Source: JAALKW01 sp963974485 (GTDB taxonomy: Bacteria > Pseudomonadota > Gammaproteobacteria > Legionellales > Legionellaceae). Taken from it: a stretch of 64,000 nucleotides of DNA. The translations under genes and the position numbers were made by a program. The notes under the pieces are model-generated. The model made no database searches, had not been told where the DNA came from, and worked only from the letters and a program-made list of their open reading frames with translations. The DNA is taken from contig CAXBBS010000008.1 in the NCBI GenBank assembly GCA_963974485.1, positions 1 to 64,000 of the forward strand. The letters run 5' to 3'. This document shows, one piece after another, positions 8,880 to 16,901 of the stretch. The number at the start of each line of letters is the position of its first letter. The first letter of the stretch is position 1.

Positions 8880-10532
8880 ATGAAAATCCTCCTTGAGTCC
8901 TATCGCGCCGGGCTGTTTCAAAAAAAACATTGGCTTCCTAATATTATCTCTGGGGTTATCGTAGGATTTGTTGCCCTTCCGCTTGCGATGGCCTTTGCGA
9001 TTGCCTCTGGAGCAGAACCTGTTCAAGGGATTTATACAGCGGTTGTTGCGGGGTTTATGGCCTCGGTTTTTGGTGGCAGTCGTTTGCAAATATCCGGTCC
9101 GACCGGCGCGTTTATTATTATTCTTGCGGGCATTACCAGCCAATATGGTATCGAAGGATTACAAGTCGCGACCTTACTTGCCGGCCTGATGTTATTTCTA
9201 TTCGGACTTGCACGCTTTGGCGGCGTGATTAAATTTATTCCCGATCCCGTCATTGTCGGCTTTACCGCCGGTATTGCAATTATTATTTGGGTCGGGCAAT
9301 GGGGGTATTTTTTTGGACTCCCGGCCCCGAGTGGCACGCATTTTCATGAAAAGATTTGGTCTCTTATTCAGCTCCTACCCCACTTTCATCCAGCCACCAC
9401 CTCTGTCGCGCTAGGCTCGTTATGTGTGCTTATTTTTAGCGGCTACGTGCCCGGCGTAAAACGCATACCGGGACCTTTGCTCGTGCTGGTTCTTGCGACC
9501 TTGGCCCAAGCTTATTTTCACTTTGAAGGTGTGGCGACACTAGGCAGTAAATTTGGGGGCATTCCACAAGGTCTCCCCAGTTTTCATTTACCTACCATGA
9601 GTTTTGATCGTGTGCTTGAATTGATTCAGCCTGCTTTTACCATCGCGATGCTCGGTGCGATTGAATCGTTGATGTCAGCCGTGGTTGCTGACGGCATGGC
9701 CGGTACGCGTCATAACTCGAACCAAGAACTCATCGGCCAAGGCCTCGCTAACATTGCAGCGCCCCTGTTCGGTGGCTTTGCAGCCTCTGGCGCCATTGCA
9801 CGTACAACCATCAACGTGCGTAACGGGGGCAACAGTCCACTAGCAGGCGTTGTGCATGCCATCACCTTGCTTTTGGTGTTACTGATGTTAGCGCCGCTTG
9901 CCGCCAACGTGCCGCTTGCAGCCCTCGCTGCTATTTTGTTTATGGTCGCGTGGAACATGAGCGGGCTTAAACATATTTTTAAACTGTTTAAAACAGCGCC
10001 CTGGGCAGATTTAGGAATTTTGCTCGTGACGTTTTTTCTCACTATTTTTGTTGATCTCATCGTTGCGGTAAACATCGGTGTGATTCTTGCAGTACTGCAC
10101 TTTATTATGCGCATGTCTAAAAGTGTCGAAGTACGTCAAGAAACCCATGCCGAACTCAGCGAAATACACGCCGAAGAAGCGCTACCACAAAATATTCCGG
10201 ACGATGTGTTAATTTACTCGGTGAACGGCCCGTTCTTTTTTGCGGCCACCGAGCATTTTGAACAAACGCTCTTAATGACGCATACCGAACCGCGTGTACT
10301 GATCATTCGATTGCGTTGGGTGCCGTTCATCGACACCAGTGGTATCCAAACGTTAGAAGAAGTAATCGAAAACTTGCAACGCCGTAAAATCCAAGTACTC
10401 CTCACGGGCGCGAATCAGCACGTCACCGAAAGTCTTGAGAAATCAGGGCTTATGAGTCGCATTGGCCACGATAACGTATTTACATCGCTCCAACTCGCTT
10501 TGGCTGTGATTAAGCCGGATAAGCAGCACTAA
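8880..10532 (+). CDS. SulP-family anion transporter with STAS domain
   Basis: 550 residues: about ten to fourteen hydrophobic segments (residues 20-400), then a C-terminal cytoplasmic STAS domain (about 435-545; FIDTSGIQTLEEVIENL contains the characteristic DTSG). The N-terminal GVIVGFVALPLAMAFAIASG is the SulP signature region. Members carry sulfate, bicarbonate or dicarboxylates with H+ or Na+; the substrate cannot be told from sequence. The 3' end overlaps the convergent hicB by 4 bases. Confidence 0.9.
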   Translation: MKILLESYRAGLFQKKHWLPNIISGVIVGFVALPLAMAFAIASGAEPVQGIYTAVVAGFMASVFGGSRLQISGPTGAFIIILAGITSQYGIEGLQVATLLAGLMLFLFGLARFGGVIKFIPDPVIVGFTAGIAIIIWVGQWGYFFGLPAPSGTHFHEKIWSLIQLLPHFHPATTSVALGSLCVLIFSGYVPGVKRIPGPLLVLVLATLAQAYFHFEGVATLGSKFGGIPQGLPSFHLPTMSFDRVLELIQPAFTIAMLGAIESLMSAVVADGMAGTRHNSNQELIGQGLANIAAPLFGGFAASGAIARTTINVRNGGNSPLAGVVHAITLLLVLLMLAPLAANVPLAALAAILFMVAWNMSGLKHIFKLFKTAPWADLGILLVTFFLTIFVDLIVAVNIGVILAVLHFIMRMSKSVEVRQETHAELSEIHAEEALPQNIPDDVLIYSVNGPFFFAATEHFEQTLLMTHTEPRVLIIRLRWVPFIDTSGIQTLEEVIENLQRRKIQVLLTGANQHVTESLEKSGLMSRIGHDNVFTSLQLALAVIKPDKQH

Positions 10533-10855
10533 CCGGCACTCGTCAAAAGATCTGTCACCCATGAATTAAGGCTTTTACCATGCAATTCTGCTGCCATAGC
10601 AATTCGGGCATGGGTTTCAGGTGGCACACGCAACAGAATTTTCCCTGAATAAGGTTTTTGTGGCGATTGTTTTAATTGCTGGCATGTTTGCAGATAATCC
10701 TCCACCGCTTCTTCAAAAGCTATGTGTAGCCCACGAACAGAGTCTGAATGAAAGCCTACAATATCATTGATGCCCGCAATATGTCCGACCATGCAATCAT
10801 CTTCATCACTGTATTCTACTCTGGCAGAATAACCTTTGTACCTCATGATATTCAT
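10529..10855 (-). CDS. hicB: HicB-type antitoxin
   Basis: 108 residues. The N-terminal part (YKGYSARVEYSDEDDCMVGHIAGI) is the degenerate RNase-H-like HicB fold, and the C-terminal part (RVPPETHARIAMAAELHGKSLNSWV) is a ribbon-helix-helix DNA-binding segment. It would neutralise HicA and repress the operon. Its ATG overlaps the hicA stop by 4 bases (translational coupling). Confidence 0.87.
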   Translation of the reverse strand: MNIMRYKGYSARVEYSDEDDCMVGHIAGINDIVGFHSDSVRGLHIAFEEAVEDYLQTCQQLKQSPQKPYSGKILLRVPPETHARIAMAAELHGKSLNSWVTDLLTSAG

Positions 10856-11106
10856 GGCAATACCCCTAATTTTTCTAGAAATGCTCTTGCATCTCGCACT
10901 TGATAAGGCTTGGCTTCTTTTTGAGGATGAGGTCTATGAAACGTTGCAATAACCCCATTTGATGCAAACCTCACTCTTGATCCCGAGCCTTCAATCACTT
11001 CAGCACCGATAGACTGCAGTAGCGACTCTATTTTTCTCCTCTCAAGCGTTGTTGATACAGGATTCGTGAAAATAGCCGTTAATGTACTGCTGTGCTTTTT
11101 GTTCAT
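10852..11106 (-). CDS. hicA: HicA-type mRNA interferase toxin
   Basis: 84 residues from ATG 11106. An upstream in-frame TTG at 11133 would put the operator inside the gene, so I reject it. The core matches HicA: ERRKIESLLQSIGAEVIEGSGSRVRF, then the catalytic-histidine region ATFHRPHP, and a C-terminal VRDARAFLEKLGV. It is a double-stranded-RNA-binding-fold ribonuclease. It precedes hicB on the minus strand. Confidence 0.85.
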   Translation of the reverse strand: MNKKHSSTLTAIFTNPVSTTLERRKIESLLQSIGAEVIEGSGSRVRFASNGVIATFHRPHPQKEAKPYQVRDARAFLEKLGVLP

Positions 11107-11125
11107 TATATGCCAAACCCAAAAA

Positions 11126-11144
11126 GATATCAAATTATGATATC
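11126..11144 (-). promoter_or_regulatory. Operator dyad upstream of hicAB
   Basis: Perfect inverted repeat GATATCA-AATTA-TGATATC lying 20 bases before the hicA ATG, where the HicB ribbon-helix-helix would be expected to bind. It shares the half-site ATATCA and the 5-base spacer with the HigBA-like operator at 5453-5471. Confidence 0.65.
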
Positions 11145-11234
11145 ATAACAAGGACAACAAGTCGTGGAACTTTAGCAATGAACTAAATTAGCAATTTAAG
11201 GTAAAGGCATATAACACCTCAAATCAACGATATA

Positions 11235-11326
11235 TTACTGCTATAGCAGTAAAATTAATAAAAATGCAGCTTAAATTAATTTAAACCCAATAAAAACTTA
11301 AAAAATTACTGCTGCAGCAGTAATTT
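11235..11326. promoter_or_regulatory. Paired palindromes TTACTGCT-NN-AGCAGTAA around a central TTAA dyad
   Basis: The 356-base gap 11134-11489 holds an 18-bp perfect palindrome (11235-11252, core CTGCTATAGCAG) and a 24-bp perfect palindrome (11303-11326, core CTGCTGCAGCAG) with the same half-site TTACTGCT; their centres are 71 bases apart. Between them is TTAAATTAATTTAA (11271-11284), itself a palindrome and, read as CTTAA-N5-TTTAA, similar to a PmrA-type direct repeat. This looks like a multi-site operator region for the downstream gene or for hicAB. Confidence 0.6.
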
Positions 11327-11432
11327 ATAGCTTGTTATGCTGATTTCTTCTAACAAATCATATTAAATCCTAATATTTTACTACTATCACAGTATTTGTA
11401 TATTACCTCCCACAAACAAAAAAACTTTCAAT

Positions 11433-11477
11433 TGATAATCATTCGCATTTGAGATAAAGTGTCATTTTTATTATAAT
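11433..11477 (+). promoter_or_regulatory. Fur-like box overlapped by a sigma-70 promoter
   Basis: TGATAATCATTCGCA (11433-11447) matches 13 of 15 bases of the 7-1-7 Fur model (TGATAAT-C-ATTATCA). Just after it are TTGAGA (11449-11454), a 17-base spacer and TATAAT (11472-11477). A repressor on the box would block the -35. The expected transcription start lies only a few bases before ATG 11490. Confidence 0.6.
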
Positions 11478-11489
11478 TAAGACCCCGCC

Positions 11490-13646
11490 ATGCCTGCTTT
11501 GCCAAAAATAAAAAACGACAAGACAAAACCTGAACAAGTGTCTATTACTTATAAACGCTACCTCATTCTGGCCCTCAGTGCCGGTGCAAGTCTTACTTTA
11601 GGCCTGCTCAGTTTTGGTGGTATGTTTGCCTTATGGCCCGCCCTGATTCCTGCCGCGAGTGGCTTTGCTTTATCCGTGGTGTATGAGTTCGAGATTTATT
11701 CCCAAAATCTTACACGCGCTTTTGAAAAACTTTTCAGTACCAATTATTTTGAAAAACAACTCCCTAAATATTATTTACAACATTATTTCCAAAAAGAAGG
11801 AATATCCATAAAACAACTGAAAGAAAAAATAAACATACTTGAAGATGCGAGCACCTTAACGCCAGAAAACATCAATTTACGTATTAATGGACTCCAAGCA
11901 TCACTTACAAAACTCACAAAAGAAAAAGAAGAACACCTAAAGACTATTAAAACTTTAAAATTCGGCGCTAACAGTTTAGAAAAAAACGAGCTCATAACAA
12001 CACAACAACTTGCCTTGCGCCGTCTCGGCCAAAAAACAAACACACTCACGCGTAGAATTGATACGCTAATGATGGCAAAAACCTTAAACTCTAAAAAAAT
12101 TACCCAAGAAATTGAAACGCTTAAAACCATACTCGAAAAAGCCAAAGAAAAAACAAATAAACGACTTCCATTTTTTAAAGAATACGAAAAAGCCCTACGA
12201 ACCAAAGATTCTGCGCTTCTCGCTTACCTCGAAGCACTCTTTGATGAACAAATTAATAACACAGAGGGCGCATATAAAAAATCGGCCTATCGCTACAATA
12301 AACACACCGAAGCTTTACACGCTTTTTTGCGTGCTAAAGGCATTCACCAAGAATACAAAAACAGCGCAGGATGGCGGACAATATACATCCCCATGCTTAA
12401 AGCCTTTGCCTTGCTGACAACGCTCGCCATGAGCTTAGGTACAAGTTATCTTTTAGTTGAGTTTTTTAGTTTGGTACCGTGGCTTGCCGCCATGCCGGCT
12501 GTACTACCGATTATTATTGTACCGCTCTCGGTACTCGGTGGGGTTGCTTATGGCCTACTAACATTTAACGCTGTCACGAACCTCATGGCCAACAACACCG
12601 TGGTTAACTGGGCTCGTAAAATACGTAACAACTTTAGCAACGACGGCTTAACATTTGCCAATATCACCCTCGCGGCAACAGCAACGCTGCTTTTTGGCCT
12701 TGCTCTCACACTCACCATTTGTACTGCAGGAACGTGGTGGACCATCGCTCAACAAGTGCGCCCCCTGTTTGGCTGGATGCGACGCATACCCACTTTTTTT
12801 ATGGCGGTGATTAACCCCGTGATTATGTGGTTTTCTTCACTTGCTTTTAATATTGAGAACACCAGTGGTACATTGCATGAATTATTCCCTGAACATGATA
12901 GCAACGACCCTATAGACAACTCACCATCACGATGGGAAGAAATTAAAACCGCCTTCAGTAACACCGTAAAATATCTCTGGGAAAAAGAAAACATTGGGCA
13001 ATGGCTGAATCCTTTTCGTCCCATGCTCTATAGCGTTCTATCATTGCGCTACATTCTTTTCGCAGGGCATTTATTTAGCATTGGTGTAACAGCCGATAGA
13101 ATCCCGAAACTTTCACAATATGTTTCTTCATGCCTTGGTGGTTTAAGCGAAGGTTTTGAAGATTGGGATTATTTTTTCGGTGAGCACGAACATCCGAAGA
13201 CATTACATGCCTTACTGCACGACCGCTTGAGTGAATCTCAAGGTCATAATCACGATAAAGACCTACCAACAAAACTGGTGGCGCTCTGTGCCAGACCCTT
13301 TTACCATGCCGCTGCGCATTGGGATGCATTCTTCAGTAGATTTAACGATGATGACAAAGCACATATAACGTATGCAACTTCTTGGGCAAAATTACACGAA
13401 GCATTTATCCCACACGATGAAAACAATGATGAAGACTGCTGCGCAACAACCCCCCATTCAAAACAAACTGAAAGCTTTCAAAAAAGCTTTCAATTACCCC
13501 GATATTGTGAACCTTGCATACCAAACGTGCATTTTTTCACTGCGGACCAGCCTCAGGAAAAATTGGGCACTCAAGCGCCCGCCCCAAATCCAGTTCAAGA
13601 TGAGCATTCAGAGAATTTAGAGCATTCAGGATGCTCTGTAATGTAG
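11490..13646 (+). CDS. Large membrane protein with coiled coil and C-terminal CaaX motif
   Basis: 718 residues, no recognised family. Two hydrophobic segments lie near the N-terminus (about 23-64), then a Lys/Glu-rich coiled coil (about 100-290), then several membrane segments (about 298-450 and 515-540). A cytosol-like tail follows, with His-rich patches (GEHEHPKTLHALLHD, HNHDKD). The last four residues are CSVM, the form recognised by eukaryotic farnesyltransferase. No Shine-Dalgarno sequence precedes ATG 11490. The architecture resembles Legionellales membrane effectors. The Fur-like promoter suggests induction under low iron. The 3' end overlaps the next, convergent gene by 110 bases. Confidence 0.85.
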   Translation: MPALPKIKNDKTKPEQVSITYKRYLILALSAGASLTLGLLSFGGMFALWPALIPAASGFALSVVYEFEIYSQNLTRAFEKLFSTNYFEKQLPKYYLQHYFQKEGISIKQLKEKINILEDASTLTPENINLRINGLQASLTKLTKEKEEHLKTIKTLKFGANSLEKNELITTQQLALRRLGQKTNTLTRRIDTLMMAKTLNSKKITQEIETLKTILEKAKEKTNKRLPFFKEYEKALRTKDSALLAYLEALFDEQINNTEGAYKKSAYRYNKHTEALHAFLRAKGIHQEYKNSAGWRTIYIPMLKAFALLTTLAMSLGTSYLLVEFFSLVPWLAAMPAVLPIIIVPLSVLGGVAYGLLTFNAVTNLMANNTVVNWARKIRNNFSNDGLTFANITLAATATLLFGLALTLTICTAGTWWTIAQQVRPLFGWMRRIPTFFMAVINPVIMWFSSLAFNIENTSGTLHELFPEHDSNDPIDNSPSRWEEIKTAFSNTVKYLWEKENIGQWLNPFRPMLYSVLSLRYILFAGHLFSIGVTADRIPKLSQYVSSCLGGLSEGFEDWDYFFGEHEHPKTLHALLHDRLSESQGHNHDKDLPTKLVALCARPFYHAAAHWDAFFSRFNDDDKAHITYATSWAKLHEAFIPHDENNDEDCCATTPHSKQTESFQKSFQLPRYCEPCIPNVHFFTADQPQEKLGTQAPAPNPVQDEHSENLEHSGCSVM

Positions 13647-14040
13647 AAAATTTCGTACTTAACTCGTGATACAAAGGCGCTTCGGCGTCTTGAAGTTCGC
13701 TCACGGTTAAGTACGCAGCTTGGCCCATGTCGGTGAAATAACTCAAATTCACATGATGTTTTTCAGCCGCCCCTGGAAACAAACCACAGAGCAATAAACT
13801 CTTATCACCCACCGCGCGAAGCGCATCAATTTGGCGCGTTCCGGACGTTTGCATCGCATTTAAAAAATCAATCGCAAGCACCGATTCGGCAAGTTCTGGC
13901 GACTGCGAAAAACGCATGAGTAAAAAAACCAAGTAACTTTCCATGTTTTCGTGTAAAATAAGCCGCGTTGATGCTTGGGCCTCGTTAACTAGCGCATGCC
14001 ATTGACTCATGTCTGTGGGATGCAAGATTAATTCACTCAT
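13537..14040 (-). CDS. Conserved-looking hypothetical protein
   Basis: 167 residues (MSELILHPTDMSQWHALVNEAQASTRLILHENMESYLVFLLMRFS), mostly alpha-helical, acidic, cytoplasmic, without a recognised domain. The coding signal is convincing: proteobacterial codon use and a plausible start just before the typA promoter region. Its last 36 codons lie antisense to the tail of the CaaX gene. Function unknown. Confidence 0.7.
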   Translation of the reverse strand: MSELILHPTDMSQWHALVNEAQASTRLILHENMESYLVFLLMRFSQSPELAESVLAIDFLNAMQTSGTRQIDALRAVGDKSLLLCGLFPGAAEKHHVNLSYFTDMGQAAYLTVSELQDAEAPLYHELSTKFSTLQSILNALNSLNAHLELDLGRALECPIFPEAGPQ

Positions 14041-14147
14041 ATATACCCCGACTAAATCTGTGGCTTATGTTCAGTTTAGCAAAAAACCCACGGTTTGTTG
14101 TATAATAGTAAAGCCACTTAAGGCAAATTGCACTTGGACCAAAAAAA

Positions 14148-15971
14148 ATGACTAGAAAAATTCGCAACATCGCCATCATCGCCCACGTCGATCATGGTAA
14201 AACAACCCTGGTAGATAAACTACTCCAACAAACAGGAACTCTAAACGACCGAGCAGCTCCTGTTGAGCGTCTGATGGACTCCAACGCACTCGAAAAAGAA
14301 CGTGGAATCACGATTCTCGCAAAAAACACCTGTGTGCATTGGAACGATCATCAAATTAATATTGTGGACACCCCTGGACATGCTGACTTCGGCGGTGAAG
14401 TTGAGCGCATTTTGTCGATGGTTGATGGTGTGTTGTTATTGGTTGATGCCGTTGATGGCCCGATGCCTCAAACACGCTTTGTGACACAAAAAGCATTTGC
14501 TCAAGGCTTAAATCCTATTGTTGTGATCAATAAAGTTGACCGTCCTGGCGCGCGACCTGACTGGGTTGTGGACCAAGTATTCGATTTATTTGATAATTTA
14601 GGTGCAAACGACGAGCAACTCGACTTCCCAATCGTTTACGCTTCAGCGCTTATGGGCTTTGCTAGCATGGAGCTAGGTGAATCTAGCGATAACATGGCAC
14701 CGCTTTTGAACACCATCATTGAGAAAGTACATGCACCTGATGTTGAACCTAACGGCCCATTCCAGATGCAAATCAGTGCGTTAGACTACTCGTCTTATGT
14801 AGGCACCATCGGTATTGGTCGTGTTTCACGCGGACACATCAGCGCTAAAGAGCCGGTTAAAATTATTGATAAAGACGGTGAAATTCGTACAGGCCGTGTT
14901 TTACAAATTCTCGGGTTTAGCGGCCTTGATCGCGTCGAAGTGCCTGAAGCTGAAGCCGGTGATATTGTCTGTATCACAGGTATCGAAGGCTTACATATTT
15001 CTGACACCATCTGCGCGCCAAGTCACGTGGAAGCACTGCCCGCATTAAGCGTGGATGAACCGACGATCAGCATGGTATTCCAAGTCAACAACTCACCTTT
15101 TGCAGGTAAAGAAGGTAAGTTTGTGACCAGTCGTAAGATTCGTGAGCGTTTGCACACCGAACTTTTACATAACGTCGCACTTCGTGTTGAAGATACAGAA
15201 GATCCTGATAAATTCAGAGTTTCCGGCCGCGGTGAGTTACATCTGTCGATTTTGATTGAAACCATGCGTCGCGAAGGCTACGAGCTTGCAATCTGTAAAC
15301 CTGAAGTGATTATTATCGAACAAGACGGTGTAAAACAAGAACCGTATGAGAACCTCACGGTTGACGTTGAAGACCAGCATCAAGGCACACTCATGGAACG
15401 CTTAGGTGCGCGACGTGGTGAGCTTAAAAACTTGGTTCCAGACGGCAAAGGACGTGTGCGACTCGACTACGTGATCCCAACCCGTGGACTGATTGGTTTT
15501 CACACCGAATTTCTTTCGGCTACATCCGGTACAGGCTTGCTTTATCACGTGTACGATCATTATGGTCCGTATGTTGCTGGCGGCCTTGGAAAACGAAGCC
15601 AAGGTGTCATGATTTCAAGCTGTCTTGGTACCGCGCGTGGTTTTGCACTGTTTAATTTGCAAGAACGTGGTCGCATGTTTATTGAACCCCAAGCTCCGTG
15701 CTATGAAGGCATGATTGTAGGTATTCATTCACGTGACAACGACTTGGTGATTAACGTCACAAAAGAAAAACAGCTCACCAACGTTCGTGCATCCGGAACG
15801 GATGATAATATTGTCCTGACGCCGGCTATCAAATTCTCATTGGAAGAATCCCTTGAGTTTATTGATGATGACGAGTTGGTCGAAGTCACACCGACATCCA
15901 TTCGATTACGTAAAAAGTTCTTGTATGAACATGAGCGTAAACGTACAGCACGCCAGAAAAAAGAAGACTAA
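14148..15971 (+). CDS. typA: Ribosome-binding GTPase TypA/BipA
   Basis: 607 residues, the usual length. GTPase motifs: AHVDHGKTTL (P-loop), ERGITI (switch I), DTPGHADFGGEVER (switch II), NKVD. They are followed by elongation-factor-like domains and the TypA-specific C-terminus (GTARGFALFNLQERGRMFIEP). It acts in 50S assembly and stress adaptation. A TATAAT lies about 45 bases upstream of the ATG. nadK and recN follow closely and may be co-transcribed. Confidence 0.97.
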   Translation: MTRKIRNIAIIAHVDHGKTTLVDKLLQQTGTLNDRAAPVERLMDSNALEKERGITILAKNTCVHWNDHQINIVDTPGHADFGGEVERILSMVDGVLLLVDAVDGPMPQTRFVTQKAFAQGLNPIVVINKVDRPGARPDWVVDQVFDLFDNLGANDEQLDFPIVYASALMGFASMELGESSDNMAPLLNTIIEKVHAPDVEPNGPFQMQISALDYSSYVGTIGIGRVSRGHISAKEPVKIIDKDGEIRTGRVLQILGFSGLDRVEVPEAEAGDIVCITGIEGLHISDTICAPSHVEALPALSVDEPTISMVFQVNNSPFAGKEGKFVTSRKIRERLHTELLHNVALRVEDTEDPDKFRVSGRGELHLSILIETMRREGYELAICKPEVIIIEQDGVKQEPYENLTVDVEDQHQGTLMERLGARRGELKNLVPDGKGRVRLDYVIPTRGLIGFHTEFLSATSGTGLLYHVYDHYGPYVAGGLGKRSQGVMISSCLGTARGFALFNLQERGRMFIEPQAPCYEGMIVGIHSRDNDLVINVTKEKQLTNVRASGTDDNIVLTPAIKFSLEESLEFIDDDELVEVTPTSIRLRKKFLYEHERKRTARQKKED

Positions 15972-15998
15972 AAACCAAGAATAAAAAGGAGATAAGTC

Positions 15999-16898
15999 GT
16001 GACCGTAAAGCTTGCCTTCCAGCGCGTTGTTTTATATGCGCGCCAACATCGAGCCAACCCAAACGTCAGCGAAACACTGCAACGTTTGATTGATTTGCTT
16101 GATGCGGAAGGTATTCAGACGTTTTTGGATGTCGATACGGCCACGCACTTCGAAGTCAACTGCCCCGTGCTTCCACGTGAAGTCATGGGGGAACCTGGCA
16201 CACTCATTGTGGTGGTCGGTGGCGACGGGAGCTTGCTCTCGGCCGCACGCATGGCCATTCATGTGGGTGTTCCGGTTGTAGGTATCAATCGAGGGCATTT
16301 AGGTTTTCTAACCGATATTTCTCCTCAAGCTCTAGAAGCAGAACTGTTGCCTATTCTTCAAGGCGAATACACCGAAGAAAAACGTTTTTTGTTAAAACTA
16401 CATCGCCCCGACATCCAACCCGATTCGATGCCGATGATCGGCGACGCGCTCAACGATATTGTGTTAAGCCGAGGTAGCGAAACGCATTTAGTACGTTTTG
16501 ATGTGTATATTAACAAGCAATTTGTCAGCCACTACCGTTCCGATGGCTTGATTTTAGCAACACCGACAGGCTCCACAGCCTATGCCTTGTCGGCTGGAGG
16601 CCCTATCATGCATCCAGATCTTCAGGCACTGGTGATGGTCCCCATGTTTTCACATAGCTTGAATTCTCGCCCCCTCGTCGTTGATGCTAACGCAAATATT
16701 CGACTGCATATCAGCGAACGCAACGAAAACTCGCTTCAAATCAGCTGTGATGGCCACGAGTCACACCCTATTAATCCAGGCGAGTCACTCATCATTAAAA
16801 AAAATTCTCAATCACTTCACCTCTTGCATCCTAAAGATTATCATTACTACGATACATTACGAGCCAAACTCGGTTGGGGTTCAAAACCCGAAGGATAA
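15999..16898 (+). CDS. nadK: NAD kinase
   Basis: 299 residues; phosphorylates NAD to NADP. Shows the GGDGSLLSAAR motif (catalytic Asp), GHLGFLTD, NDIVLSRG and the TPTGSTAYALSAGGP nucleotide site. The GTG start is fixed by AAGGAG at good spacing. It lies just before recN with a 3-base gap, a gene pair common in gammaproteobacteria. Confidence 0.96.
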   Translation: MTVKLAFQRVVLYARQHRANPNVSETLQRLIDLLDAEGIQTFLDVDTATHFEVNCPVLPREVMGEPGTLIVVVGGDGSLLSAARMAIHVGVPVVGINRGHLGFLTDISPQALEAELLPILQGEYTEEKRFLLKLHRPDIQPDSMPMIGDALNDIVLSRGSETHLVRFDVYINKQFVSHYRSDGLILATPTGSTAYALSAGGPIMHPDLQALVMVPMFSHSLNSRPLVVDANANIRLHISERNENSLQISCDGHESHPINPGESLIIKKNSQSLHLLHPKDYHYYDTLRAKLGWGSKPEG

Positions 16899-16901
16899 AT
16901 C

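Noticed and set aside
12112..12417. 101-codon open frame inside the CaaX gene
   Set aside because: Alternative-frame shadow of a Lys-rich coding region with no ribosome site.
14824..14839. TGTTTCACG, a perfect parS half-site
   Set aside because: Only about 11 of 16 bases match the full parS palindrome and it lies inside typA; no convincing parS was found in the window.
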